From positions 1 through 64,000 of the forward strand of contig NZ_CACSKB010000009.1 of the NCBI RefSeq assembly GCF_902706225.1: 64,000 nt of DNA. Reading direction: 5' to 3'. This document shows positions 1-9,293 of this stretch, one piece after another. The translations under genes were made by a program, and so were the position numbers. This stretch comes from Microbacterium sp. 18062 (lineage in GTDB: Bacteria; Actinomycetota; Actinomycetes; Actinomycetales; Microbacteriaceae). The notes under the pieces are model-generated. The model was not told the DNA's origin and made no database searches. It saw only the letters and a list, made by a program, of their open reading frames with translations. Each line of letters opens with the position of its first letter. The stretch's first letter is position 1.

Positions 1-2415
1 GACAGCGCGCAGGAGGCTCCGGCATCGCCGAGTCCGGACGCCGCCGCCCCGCAGCCCGGCGGTGCGACCCCGCAACCGCCGCGCCCCGGCGGTTCCCCGC
101 GTCCGGGCAACAATCCGTTCGCGAGCGCGCAGGGCATGGGCCAGCGTCCCGCCGGCCCGCGTCCGGGCAACAACCCGTTCGCGAGCACGCAGGGCATGGG
201 TCAGCGCCCGACGCCCGGCAACATCCCGCGTCCGCAGGCTCCGCGGCCGGGTGCCCCCCGTCCCGGTGCCCCCCGTCCCGGCGGTGCCGGTCGTCCCGGC
301 GGCGGCGGTCGTCCCGGTGCTCCCTTCCAGCAGCGTCCCGGCGGCCCCGGTCGTCCCGGCGGCGCCGGCGGCTTCCAGCGTCCCGGCGCGCCCGGTGGGG
401 CTCCCGGCGGCGGTTTCGCCGGTCGTCCCGGCGGCGGCGGCGGTCGCGGTCGCGGTCCCGGCGGTGGCACCGCGGGTGCATTCGGCAAGGGCGGCGGCAA
501 GTCCAAGCAGCGCAAGTCGCGGCGGGCGAAGCGGCAGGAGTTCGAGATGCGGTCGGCGCCGGTCGTCGGCGGCGTCAACGTCCAGAAGGGCAACGGCCAG
601 ATCATCCGGATGCGCCGAGGCGCGTCGATCGCGGACTTCGCCGACAAGATCGAGGCGATCGCCGGCTACACCGTGCAGCCCGGCACGCTCGTGACCATCC
701 TCTTCAACCTCGGCGAGATGGCGACGGCGACCGAGTCGCTCGACGAGGCCACCTTCGAGGTGCTGGGCGCCGAGCTCGGCTACAAGATCCAGATGGTCTC
801 GCCCGAGGACGAGGACAAGGAGCTCCTCGAGGGCTTCGGTCTCAACCTCGACGCCGAGCTCGAGGCCGAGAGCGAAGAGGACCTCGAGATCCGGCCGCCG
901 GTCGTGACCGTCATGGGCCACGTCGACCACGGTAAGACCCGACTGCTCGACGCCATCCGCCAGACCAACGTGGTCGCGGGCGAGGCTGGCGGCATCACCC
1001 AGCACATCGGTGCGTACCAGGTCTGGACCGAGCACGACGGCATCGACCGCGCCATCACCTTCATCGACACCCCCGGTCACGAGGCGTTCACCGCCATGCG
1101 TGCCCGCGGTGCGCAGGTGACCGACCTGGCGATCCTCGTGGTCGCCGCCGACGACGGCATCATGCCGCAGACGGTCGAGGCGCTGAACCACGCCCAGGCG
1201 GCGAACGTGCCGATCGTGGTCGCAGTCAACAAGATCGACAAGCCCGACGCGAACCCCGCCAAGGTGCGTCAGCAGCTGACCGAGTACGGTCTGGTCGCCG
1301 AGGAGTACGGCGGCGAGGTCATCTTCGTCGACGTCTCGGCGCGCAACAACATCGGCATCCAGGAGCTTCTGGACGCGGTGCTGCTCACCGCCGACGCGGG
1401 ACTCGACCTCACGGCGAACCCGAACAAGGCGGCGCGCGGTGTGGCCATCGAGGCGAAGCTCGACAAGGGCCGCGGCTCGGTCGCGACGGTGCTCATCCAG
1501 TCCGGGACGCTGCGCGTCGGCGACGCGATCGTCGCCGGCACCGCGTACGGCCGCGTCCGCGCCATGATCGACGAGAACGGCGACGCCGTCGAAGAGGCAT
1601 GGCCCTCGCGTCCGGTGCAGGTGCAGGGTCTGAACTCCGTGCCGCGCGCCGGCGACGTCTTCATCGTCACCGACGAGGACCGAATGGCGCGTCAGATCGC
1701 CGAGAAGCGCGAGGCTGCGGAGCGCAACGCCGCCCTGGCCAAGGCACGCAAGCGCATCTCGCTCGAGGACTTCACCCGCGCTCTCGAAGAGGGCAAGGTC
1801 GAGTCGCTCAACCTCATCATCAAGGGCGACGTGTCGGGTGCCGTCGAGGCGCTCGAGGAATCGCTGCTCAAGATCGAGGTCGACGACTCCGTCCAGCTGC
1901 GCATCATCCACCGCGGTGTCGGCGCCATCACCGAGTCGGACATCAACCTCGCGACGATCGACAACGCGATCGTCATCGGGTTCAACGTCCGTCCCGACGC
2001 GAAGGCGCGCGAGCGCGCGGCTCGCGAGGGTGTGGACGTCCGGTTCTACTCGGTGATCTACAACGCGATCGACGATGTCGAGCAGTCGCTGAAGGGCCTG
2101 CTCAAGCCGGAGTACGAAGAGGTCCAGTCGGGTGTGGCCGAGATCCGGGAGGTGTTCCGCTCCTCCAAGTTCGGCAACATCGCCGGCGTCATCGTCCGCA
2201 GCGGCACGATCACGCGCAACGCGAAGGCCCGCGTCATCCGCGATGGCGTCGTCATCGCCGATGGCCTGACCATCGAGTCACTGCGTCGCTTCAAGGACGA
2301 CGTCACCGAGGTCCGCACGGACTTCGAGGCCGGTATCGGACTCGGCAAGTACAACGACATCCGCATCGGCGACGAGATCGAGACGACCGAGCTTGTGGAG
2401 AAGCCGCGCGGCTGA
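1..2415 (+). CDS. infB: translation initiation factor IF-2 (5' end missing)
   Basis: IF-2 is the GTPase that brings initiator fMet-tRNA to the 30S subunit and drives subunit joining. The frame is open from base 1, so the N-terminus lies outside the window; 804 codons are visible. The first 180 residues are a Pro/Gly/Arg-rich disordered region with a 20-residue tandem repeat, then a basic stretch and the conserved IF2-N domain. The G domain carries GHVDHGKT (about bases 916-939), DTPGHE and NKID. Domains II, III and the initiator-tRNA-binding C-terminal domain follow and end with a normal stop. rbfA follows after 149 bases, the usual order. Identification is certain; only the true start is unknown. 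Confidence 0.98.
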   Translation, partial: DSAQEAPASPSPDAAAPQPGGATPQPPRPGGSPRPGNNPFASAQGMGQRPAGPRPGNNPFASTQGMGQRPTPGNIPRPQAPRPGAPRPGAPRPGGAGRPGGGGRPGAPFQQRPGGPGRPGGAGGFQRPGAPGGAPGGGFAGRPGGGGGRGRGPGGGTAGAFGKGGGKSKQRKSRRAKRQEFEMRSAPVVGGVNVQKGNGQIIRMRRGASIADFADKIEAIAGYTVQPGTLVTILFNLGEMATATESLDEATFEVLGAELGYKIQMVSPEDEDKELLEGFGLNLDAELEAESEEDLEIRPPVVTVMGHVDHGKTRLLDAIRQTNVVAGEAGGITQHIGAYQVWTEHDGIDRAITFIDTPGHEAFTAMRARGAQVTDLAILVVAADDGIMPQTVEALNHAQAANVPIVVAVNKIDKPDANPAKVRQQLTEYGLVAEEYGGEVIFVDVSARNNIGIQELLDAVLLTADAGLDLTANPNKAARGVAIEAKLDKGRGSVATVLIQSGTLRVGDAIVAGTAYGRVRAMIDENGDAVEEAWPSRPVQVQGLNSVPRAGDVFIVTDEDRMARQIAEKREAAERNAALAKARKRISLEDFTRALEEGKVESLNLIIKGDVSGAVEALEESLLKIEVDDSVQLRIIHRGVGAITESDINLATIDNAIVIGFNVRPDAKARERAAREGVDVRFYSVIYNAIDDVEQSLKGLLKPEYEEVQSGVAEIREVFRSSKFGNIAGVIVRSGTITRNAKARVIRDGVVIADGLTIESLRRFKDDVTEVRTDFEAGIGLGKYNDIRIGDEIETTELVEKPRG
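97..210 (+). repeat. tandem coding repeat in the IF-2 N-terminus
   Basis: Two copies of a 60-base unit (starting at 97 and 157) differ at only a few, mostly third-codon, positions over their first 54 bases. Each encodes [10 protein letters not shown](A/T)QGMGQRP. The unit lies in the low-complexity, poorly conserved N-terminal part of IF-2, where repeat number could vary between strains. Confidence 0.8.
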
Positions 2416-2442
2416 TCTTGCGCCCGTCGCGTCTCCGGCCGC

Positions 2443-2506
2443 GGTGACGGATGCCTCTTCGGCAAGAGCGGGGCCTACCCCGATCGCCTCAGAGGCATCC
2501 GTCACC
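2443..2506. terminator. long-loop perfect inverted repeat between infB and rbfA
   Basis: A 16-base arm at 2443-2458 is perfectly complementary to 2491-2506, separated by 32 bases. It lies 28 bases after the infB stop and 58 before the rbfA start. It could be an attenuating or processing hairpin. There is no T-tract, and the long loop makes a simple terminator doubtful. Each arm contains the GGATGC/GCATCC hexamer that is common in this genome. Confidence 0.5.
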
Positions 2507-2564
2507 TCCGCCTCCACCGTGACCTCCGTCATCATCCTGATGGGAAAGTAGTAAGGAGCAGCCC

Positions 2565-2999
2565 ATGGCCAGCGAACGTCAGGCACGTCTCGCGGACCGC
2601 ATCCGCGTGCTGATCGCGGAGCGACTCGAGAAGGGGCTGCGCGACCCGCGCCTCGGTTTCGTGACCATCACCGACGTGCGGGTGACCGGCGACCTGCAGC
2701 ACGCGTCGGTGTTCTACACCGTGCTCGGCACCGAGCAGGAGCGTCTGGACTCCGCCGCGGCCCTCGCAGCGGCGACCGGCATGCTGCGCAGCGACGTCGG
2801 GCGCCAGCTCGGCATCCGCCTCACCCCGACGCTCGAGTTCATCCCCGACGGGATCCCCGAGAACGCCGGGCACATCGAGGAGCTCCTCCGAGAGGCGCGC
2901 GAACGCGACCAGACCGTGGCGGGTCTCGCGGCGAACGCGAACCATGCGGGCGATGCAGACCCGTACGTCAAGCCGCGCCCCGACGACTCTGAGGCATAG
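2565..2999 (+). CDS. rbfA: 30S ribosome-binding factor A
   Basis: RbfA is a small KH-fold factor that binds immature 30S subunits and helps mature the 5' end of 16S rRNA. The 144-residue product starts MASERQARLADRI and contains the family core with DPRLGFVTITDVRVTGDL followed by a helical segment. The acidic, polar C-terminal tail is typical of actinobacterial versions. AAGGAG at about 2553 lies a good distance before the ATG. It follows infB as in most bacteria, but truB, usually next, lies 8.5 kb away behind a peptide-transport operon and mutY. Confidence 0.95.
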   Translation: MASERQARLADRIRVLIAERLEKGLRDPRLGFVTITDVRVTGDLQHASVFYTVLGTEQERLDSAAALAAATGMLRSDVGRQLGIRLTPTLEFIPDGIPENAGHIEELLREARERDQTVAGLAANANHAGDADPYVKPRPDDSEA

Positions 3000-3202
3000 G
3001 CCGACGACGGCACGGGGATACTCCCTCAGGGCCGGCGCGAGCATCCGCGTGCTCTGGATCGTCATGTGAGACGCTGCTGTCCGCCGTCGATGAGGATCCG
3101 CCGGGGGATCGGATCACGTCGCGCGGCGTGCGCAAATCGTCTCGTCACGTCGCGCAGCAAACAGAAACGGTGTGAAATCGGCTGAGGCGCGGTCTTTCTC
3201 GT

Positions 3203-3226
3203 ATGTAAACATGCCTATGTATACAT
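3203..3226. promoter_or_regulatory. doubled GntR-like operator before the racemase/peptide ABC operon
   Basis: ATGTAAACAT (3203-3212) and the perfect palindrome ATGTATACAT (3217-3226) have start points 14 bases apart, in the only AT-rich patch of this 256-base intergenic region. TGTATACA-type palindromes are typical GntR-superfamily operators. The sites lie 30 bases before the racemase start, so a repressor bound here would cover the promoter. No GntR gene is in the window. The rest of 3000-3255 holds a TCACGTCGCGC direct repeat (3114 and 3145) and nothing else recognisable. Confidence 0.55.
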
Positions 3227-3255
3227 CAAACTGATCGATCGTGACCGAGGACAGC

Positions 3256-4029
3256 ATGACAGGCGTGACCCACCCGACCGGATCGGCGATTCCCCCGGAA
3301 CGCACGGTGATCGGGGTGCTGGGCGGCATCGGTCCCCAGGCGAGCGCTCGTCTGCACCGCGTGCTCGTCGACAGGGCCACGCTGGCGGTCGCCGAGGGGC
3401 GTGCCGACGTTTTCCCCGAGATCGTGCACTTCTCGACGAGGGTCGGCCACTTCACGGAACCCGGGCCCGACCGGGCGGCAGCGGTCGACGCGCTCACGAG
3501 GGCGACCCGGGTGCTCGTGGATTCCGGTGCAGTGGTCATCGGACTGGTGTGCAATACGGCTCATCTGCTGCTGCCTGCCGTCGAGGCGGCGACAGATGCG
3601 AAAGTCGAGCGAATTCCCGAGCATGTGGCCGAAGTGGTCGTTCGCGACGGCTACCGGCGCGTCGGCCTTCTCGCTACGCAAAGCACGCTCGATCTGGGGC
3701 TCTACGATCCCGTCGGCGTGGTGACAGAGCTGATCGCCGCATCCCGCGCACTCACGGCGGAGGTCTCCGAGCACATCGTCGACGTCTACACAGGCAGAGA
3801 GACGCCGGCGCGTCAGCAGGAGTTCCGCGACCTTGTGGCGCGCTTTCGCGACGAGGAGCGGCTCGACGCCGTCATCCTGGGCTGCACCGAGCTTCCGGTC
3901 GCCTTCGGCGACGCTGACCGTGCCGGTGTCGTGGACAGCATCGACGTGCTGTCCGACGGGCTGCTCGCCCGTTTCCATGCGTTGGCCAGCAGCAGACCGG
4001 GTGCCGTGCTCGCTCGGACGGCGTCATGA
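3256..4029 (+). CDS. aspartate/glutamate racemase family protein
   Basis: Members of this cofactor-independent family interconvert D- and L-amino acids (Asp, Glu or hydantoins) using two cysteines as acid and base. Both are present: C99 in CNTAH and C210 in GCTELP, after an N-terminal GGIGPQAS loop. The 257-residue length is normal. I chose ATG 3256 because GAGGA precedes it by 4 bases; an in-frame GTG at 3241 has no ribosome-binding site. The stop overlaps the next gene (ATGA). As first gene of a peptide-import operon that ends in an M19 dipeptidase, it probably handles D-amino acids released from imported dipeptides. Substrate is not determined. Confidence 0.85.
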   Translation: MTGVTHPTGSAIPPERTVIGVLGGIGPQASARLHRVLVDRATLAVAEGRADVFPEIVHFSTRVGHFTEPGPDRAAAVDALTRATRVLVDSGAVVIGLVCNTAHLLLPAVEAATDAKVERIPEHVAEVVVRDGYRRVGLLATQSTLDLGLYDPVGVVTELIAASRALTAEVSEHIVDVYTGRETPARQQEFRDLVARFRDEERLDAVILGCTELPVAFGDADRAGVVDSIDVLSDGLLARFHALASSRPGAVLARTAS

Positions 4030-4985
4030 GTGGACTTCCGCGGTACGCGCTGGGTCGTCTCGGACAAGCGCTCTTCGTGCTCTGGGCGGCGTTCACAGTG
4101 AGCTTCATCATCCTGTACGTGCTGCCGGGTGACGCCGTGACGGTGCTCCTGGGCACCGAGACGTACATCGATCCGGCCGAGATCGAGCGGTTGCGTCAGC
4201 ACTACGGACTCGATCAGCCAGCGCACGTGCAGTACTTCGTGCAGTTGGGGAATGTGCTGCGCGGGGACCTCGGGGTCTCGATCCAGACGGGCGCTTCTGT
4301 CGTCGGGACGCTCCTGGGCGCGCTTCCCGAGACCCTGATCCTGACGCTCACGGCACTCACGCTGGCCATCGCGGCCGCTGCGGGGATCGCGTTCGCGGCA
4401 GCGTACACGCGCAGCCCGCGGCTGAGGCAGACAATTCTGTCCCTCCCTCCTCTCGGCGTATCGGTGCCGACCTTCTGGATCGGGCTCACTCTGCTGCAGC
4501 TGTTCTCCTTCCGGCTTCCGCTCTTCCCGGCCATCGGCAACGCAGGCCTCGCGAGTCTCGTGCTTCCCGCCGTCACGCTTGCCATTCCGACCTCCGCAGC
4601 GTTGGCCAAGGTGTTCGCCCAGGGACTCGATCATGCGGGTCGTCAGCCGTTCGTCGACGCGGCGCGTGCGAGGGGCACGCGCCGCGTCGACGTGCTCTTC
4701 CGGCATGTGGCCAAGAACGCGTTGCTGCCGAGCGTGACTCTGCTGGCCGTCACCGTCGGCGGTCTCCTCGCCGGCTCCGTCGTCACCGAGACCGTGTTCT
4801 CGCGAGTCGGGATCGGGCGGGTGGCATTTACCGCGGTCACGGCGCAGGACCTGCCGGTCGTGCAGGGAGTGGTGATCCTCGCCGCCGGCGTGTTCGCGCT
4901 GGCGAATCTCGTCACCGACCTTCTGTATCCGGTGCTCGACCCTCGCGTCTCACTCCGGGCGCCCGCGAGGGAGGTGCTCGCATGA
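4026..4985 (+). CDS. peptide ABC transporter permease, DppB type
   Basis: This is an inner-membrane permease of the dipeptide/oligopeptide/nickel (DppB/OppB) family, 319 residues. It has an N-terminal membrane helix, a periplasmic segment with the GDAV and HYGLDQP motifs typical of DppB, and then about five further helices. The EAA loop that contacts the ATPase is near residues 210-235, around DAARARGTRR. It overlaps the racemase stop and the next permease start by four bases each, so translation is probably coupled. It should form the channel with the 4982-5857 product. Confidence 0.92.
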   Translation: MSGLPRYALGRLGQALFVLWAAFTVSFIILYVLPGDAVTVLLGTETYIDPAEIERLRQHYGLDQPAHVQYFVQLGNVLRGDLGVSIQTGASVVGTLLGALPETLILTLTALTLAIAAAAGIAFAAAYTRSPRLRQTILSLPPLGVSVPTFWIGLTLLQLFSFRLPLFPAIGNAGLASLVLPAVTLAIPTSAALAKVFAQGLDHAGRQPFVDAARARGTRRVDVLFRHVAKNALLPSVTLLAVTVGGLLAGSVVTETVFSRVGIGRVAFTAVTAQDLPVVQGVVILAAGVFALANLVTDLLYPVLDPRVSLRAPAREVLA

Positions 4986-5857
4986 CCGCATCCGTGCTGG
5001 AGGTGACGACGTCCTCCGAACCGGCCGATGTCCGCAAGGGGGCGAGGCGGCTCCCCGCCCGGCTCCTCGCGCCGGGTTTCGTCGTGTCGGCGCTCATACT
5101 GATCGTCGCATTCGCCTGGGCATTCGCCCCCGGCCTGTTCGCGACGTTCCCGCCAAACGAGGGAATCCCCACTGATCGTCTGCTGCCGCCGAGCACGACG
5201 TACTGGTTCGGCACCGACTACCTGGGACGCGACCTCTACAGCCGCACGGTCTACGCGGCATCGCTGTCGCTCGTCGCCACGGGGATCGCGGTGGCGATCG
5301 CTGTCGTCGTGGGATCGACGCTCGGCATCATCGCGGGCTATGCGCGAGGGATCGCGGACGTGATCATCTCGCGATTCGTGGACGTGCTGCTCGCCATCCC
5401 CGGTCTGCTCCTGTCGATGGCGATCATCGCGGCTTTGGGCTTCGGCACGATCAACGTCGCGATCGCGGTCGGTGTCGGCGCCGTGGCGAGCTTCGCGCGT
5501 GTGACGAGAGCCGAGGTGCTGCGAATCCGCCACGTGGACTACATCGAGGCCGCGGCCGGGTCGGGCCTGGGTGTTGTGGGAATCCTCGTGCGTCACATCC
5601 TGCCGAACTCCTGGGGTCCCGTGTTCGCCATGGCCGTGATCGAGTTCGGTGCGGCGGTGCTCGCGGTGTCGGCGTTGAGCTTCCTCGGGTACGGAGCGCA
5701 GCCTCCGACTCCGGAGTGGGGTTCCCTCATCGCGGAAGGGCGCAATCATCTCTCCACGTCATGGTGGCTCATCACGTTGCCCGGTCTGGTCGTGGTGGCG
5801 CTCGTGCTCTCCACCAACCGCGTCGCGGCCGCCATCGGAAGCGAGACGCACGGATGA
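4982..5857 (+). CDS. peptide ABC transporter permease, DppC type
   Basis: Second permease of the peptide importer, 291 residues, DppC/OppC family. It has a long N-terminal tail, one helix, then the conserved FGTDYLGRDLYSR motif (about residues 76-88) that marks this family. Five further helices follow, with an EAA loop around YIEAAAGSGLG. It ends in the short hydrophobic segment usual for DppC. It is translationally coupled (ATGA overlaps) to both neighbours and should pair with the DppB-type permease. Confidence 0.92.
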   Translation: MTASVLEVTTSSEPADVRKGARRLPARLLAPGFVVSALILIVAFAWAFAPGLFATFPPNEGIPTDRLLPPSTTYWFGTDYLGRDLYSRTVYAASLSLVATGIAVAIAVVVGSTLGIIAGYARGIADVIISRFVDVLLAIPGLLLSMAIIAALGFGTINVAIAVGVGAVASFARVTRAEVLRIRHVDYIEAAAGSGLGVVGILVRHILPNSWGPVFAMAVIEFGAAVLAVSALSFLGYGAQPPTPEWGSLIAEGRNHLSTSWWLITLPGLVVVALVLSTNRVAAAIGSETHG

Positions 5858-7536
5858 GCGAGGAGATACTGCTCGCGGTGGAGGATCTGACGGTCTCCTA
5901 CCGCCTGGGTCGATCAGAGGTGCGTGCCGTCGACGAGGTGGCGTTCGAACTGCGACGCGGAGAGGTGCTGGCGCTCGTCGGAGAGTCGGGGTCCGGTAAG
6001 AGCACGATCGCTCATGCGATCCTCGGGTTGCTTCACGGTGCTGCGGGGATCGACGGCGGGGCGATCCGATTCGAAGGCCTGGATCTGGCGACGGCATCCG
6101 ATCGGGTTCTCGAGACGATCCGAGGTCGCCGCATCGGATTCGTGCCACAGGATCCGACCGTCTCGCTCAATCCCGTCAAGCGTGTGGGCGAGCAGGTTGC
6201 CGAAGCGCTGCGCAACCACCGTGTGTCGAACCGCGCGCAGGCGCTTCGGCGAGCCGTGGAGCTGCTCGATGAAGCGGGGATCCCGGATGCTGCGCTCCGG
6301 GCTCGCCAGTATCCCCACCAGTTCTCCGGCGGGATGCGGCAGCGCGCGTTGATCGCGGCTGCCCTGGCCTGCCGGCCGGCCCTCATCGTCGCCGACGAGC
6401 CGACGAGTGCGCTGGATGTCATCGTGCAGAAGCAGATTCTCGATGCTCTCGCCGGGCAGATCGCCGAGCACCGCACCTCTGTGCTGCTCGTCACGCATGA
6501 TCTGGGGGTCGCCGCCGAACGCGCGGATCGGGTGATAGTCCTGCGCGCCGGACGGATCGTCGAGCAGGGTCCGGCCGCGCAGCTCTTCCGTGAGCCGCGC
6601 GAGCCCTACACGCGAGCGCTGCTCGAGGCCGCACCGAGCACGAGCGTGCGCTGGGTGCGCGCCGTCGCGCCCGAGACCGTACGGAGGCAGGAGCCGCTGC
6701 CCCCTGCCCTCATCGAGGCCTCCGGGCTGTCCAAGCGATACCGCCTGGGTCGTACACGGGTCATCGATGCGCTGACGGATATCGATCTCACGGTCCGGCG
6801 CGGACGCACTGTGGCGGTGGTGGGGGAATCCGGGTCAGGCAAGACGACGCTCTCCCGAGTCGTCGCGGGATGGGTCGCTCCGAGCGCCGGTGAGATCCGG
6901 TTCGACGGTCGGCCTCTACAGGAGTGGCGACGTGAGAGGGCCAAGGACCTGCGGCGACGCGTTCAGTACGTCTACCAGAATCCGTACACATCACTTGACC
7001 CGCGCTACACCGTGGGGCGCATTCTGGCGGAACCCCTCGAGGCGTTCCGCATCGGCGATCGTGCGGATCGTGGCGATCGCGTCGTCGCGCTCCTGGAGGC
7101 TGTGCTGCTGTCTCCCGCGCTGGTCGAACGTCGCCCTGCCGAGCTGTCCGGAGGCCAGCGCCAACGGGTCGCGATCGCCCGCGCCCTGGCAGCCGAACCC
7201 GAGCTGCTGCTGCTCGACGAACCGGTGTCGGCTCTCGACGTGTCCGTGCAGGCGCAGATCTTGCATCTGCTGCGCGAGTTGCAGGCGGAGCGAGGACTGA
7301 CATACCTCTTCGTCACGCACGATCTCGCCGTGGCCGGCGAGATCGCCGACGAGGTCGTCGTCATGCGTGCCGGGCAGGTGGTCGAGAAGGGCGCTCTCGC
7401 ACAGATCTTCGATGCGCCCGCATCTGAGTACACACGGCGGCTCCTGGCCGCCATCCCCGATCCGGCGCGTTCGCGCTCCGCCCGACCCCCGTTCGAGGAA
7501 CTTCACCACGAGGAAAGGAAAGTCCCATCCCCATGA
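5854..7536 (+). CDS. peptide ABC transporter ATPase, fused DppD-DppF type
   Basis: This 560-residue protein carries two complete ABC ATPase domains in tandem, replacing separate DppD and DppF subunits. The first has Walker A GESGSGKST (residues 43-51), signature FSGGMRQRALIA and Walker B ADEPTSALD. The second has Walker A GESGSGKTT (from residue 324), signature LSGGQRQRVAIA and Walker B LLDEPVSALD. I start at ATG 5854, overlapping the permease stop by four bases; an in-frame upstream start would run through the permease gene. Such fusions are common in actinobacteria. Both nucleotide sites look intact. Confidence 0.93.
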   Translation: MSEEILLAVEDLTVSYRLGRSEVRAVDEVAFELRRGEVLALVGESGSGKSTIAHAILGLLHGAAGIDGGAIRFEGLDLATASDRVLETIRGRRIGFVPQDPTVSLNPVKRVGEQVAEALRNHRVSNRAQALRRAVELLDEAGIPDAALRARQYPHQFSGGMRQRALIAAALACRPALIVADEPTSALDVIVQKQILDALAGQIAEHRTSVLLVTHDLGVAAERADRVIVLRAGRIVEQGPAAQLFREPREPYTRALLEAAPSTSVRWVRAVAPETVRRQEPLPPALIEASGLSKRYRLGRTRVIDALTDIDLTVRRGRTVAVVGESGSGKTTLSRVVAGWVAPSAGEIRFDGRPLQEWRRERAKDLRRRVQYVYQNPYTSLDPRYTVGRILAEPLEAFRIGDRADRGDRVVALLEAVLLSPALVERRPAELSGGQRQRVAIARALAAEPELLLLDEPVSALDVSVQAQILHLLRELQAERGLTYLFVTHDLAVAGEIADEVVVMRAGQVVEKGALAQIFDAPASEYTRRLLAAIPDPARSRSARPPFEELHHEERKVPSP

Positions 7537-9160
7537 CACTCCGCACTCGGCGACGCCCCGCGATCGCCCTCACCATTCTGACGGGCGCACTCGCCCTCGG
7601 CGGATGCGCCGGCGGGCAGCCCGCGGACGCGCCATCTGCGGGCGATGGCACCGCACCCGTGTCCGGGGGCACCCTCGTGTTCGCGCACGATGTCGATCCC
7701 GGCTGTATCGATCCGCAGCAGGCCGCGAGCTGGAGCCTGGACCTCGGCCGGAACATCGTGGACTCCCTGCTGGAGCAGGACGCCGAGACCCTCGAGTTCG
7801 CTCCATGGCTCGCCACCGGGTATGAGGCCAACGAGGACGGCACCGAGTTTCGGTTCACGATCCGCGAGGGGGTGACCTTCTCGGACGGCACCGCCCTCAC
7901 TCCCGAGACCGTGAAGGGCAACTTCGATTCGGTGAAGAACGACCTCGGTGCGAAGGCCGGCTATGTCGTCGGAGTCTTCTCGACGTACGTGGAGTCGATC
8001 GTCGAGGGACAGGACGTGGTGGTTCGTTTCAGTGCGCCAAACTTCCCCTTCGTCCAGGCCGTCTCGAGCCCCTCTCTCGGGATCGTTTCCGAATCCACTC
8101 TGACCACGGCCCCGGAGGAGCGCTGCCAGGGCGCGGTGGTCGGCACCGGGCCCTTCGTGCTTGACCACTATGCGCCCACGTCCGAGGTGCTCCTGACCAA
8201 GCGCGCCGACTACGGATGGGGCGCGCCATACGCCCTGCACGACGGGGAGGCCTACCTGGACGAGGTCCTGGTGCAGATCGTCACCGAGGCCAGCGTTCGG
8301 GACGGTGCGCTTTCGAGCGGCCAGGTGGACGGCATCCGTACGCCCTCGGAGGGTCAGGAGGCGACGTTCGGCGCGGACCCGTACTGGACGATCACCCGGC
8401 CCAATCCCGCCATCGTCTCCAGCCTCGACTGGAACTACAACTTCGACGTGGTCCGGGACGAGAACGTGCGACTCGCGGTGCTCAAAGGCATCGACCGTCA
8501 GGAGTTGCAGGAGACCGTGTTCGGCGAGTACGGCCTCGCGGCGACGTCGATCCTGTCGTCGACGATCCTCGGGTTCGAAGACCTCAGGGATCTCCTGGCC
8601 TATGATCCCGACGGCGCGGAGGACCTGCTCGAGGAGTCCGGTTGGGAGCCCGGCGAGGACGGCATCCGGGAGAAGGACGGCGAAAGGCTCGTCATCTCCG
8701 GCGTCGTGTTCGACTACCAGAAAGCCACGGCTGAGTTGCAGGCGCAGCAGCTCGCAAAGATCGGAATCGACCTGCAGGTGACGCTCGCCTCGGCGGCGAA
8801 CATCGGGGAAGAATGGAACTCGGGCGAATACCACTTCTTCCAGCACGCGAACACCGGCGCGGATCCCGATCTGCTGCGGGGCTGGTTCTCCACATCTCTC
8901 ACGAACCCGACCACACGCAACTTCACCGACACGTCCACGGATCTCGATGAACTGCTCGACCGTCAGCCGGGTGTGCCCAACGGTCCCGAGCGGGACGAGA
9001 TCCTCGCCGAGACACAGCGGATCATTCTCGAGAATGCCTACGCGGTGCCGATCGAGCAACGCACGTTCGTGTTCTCCTTCCGGGACACGGTGCGAGACGT
9101 CCGGCTCGACGCACAGCCTCGACGCGGTTCTACGACGCGTGGAAGACCGCTGCCGAATGA
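7533..9160 (+). CDS. peptide ABC transporter substrate-binding lipoprotein, frameshifted near the 3' end
   Basis: This is an SBP family 5 (DppA/OppA) binding protein of about 540 residues. It starts with a lipoprotein signal peptide (lipobox LGGC, Cys25) and has the family body from GTLVFAHDVDPGCIDP onward. At about 9114-9118 the reading frame breaks. In the original frame the protein runs on as Arg/Pro-rich nonsense into the dipeptidase gene. One frame over, the bases encode ASTRFYDAWKTAAE and TGA (9158-9160), the expected family C-terminus. One G missing after CAG (9116) explains this. It is either a real mutation or a sequencing error. Bases 9161-9293 then hold nothing recognisable except the next gene's ribosome-binding site. 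Confidence 0.85.
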
Positions 9161-9293
9161 ATGCGCTCGCCGCAGGCGAACACCGATGGCGAGCGTCGTC
9201 TCGCCCGCGACGAGCAGACGCTGCGTCGGCTGCCGAGCGGAGCCGCGAGTCCCGCGAACGATCATCCGAACACGACTGACGCTGGAGAACGAC

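Noticed and set aside
3114..3158. Direct repeat TCACGTCGCGC(G/A)GC before the racemase gene
   Set aside because: Two short GC-rich copies 31 bases apart can arise by chance at this composition; no function is suggested.
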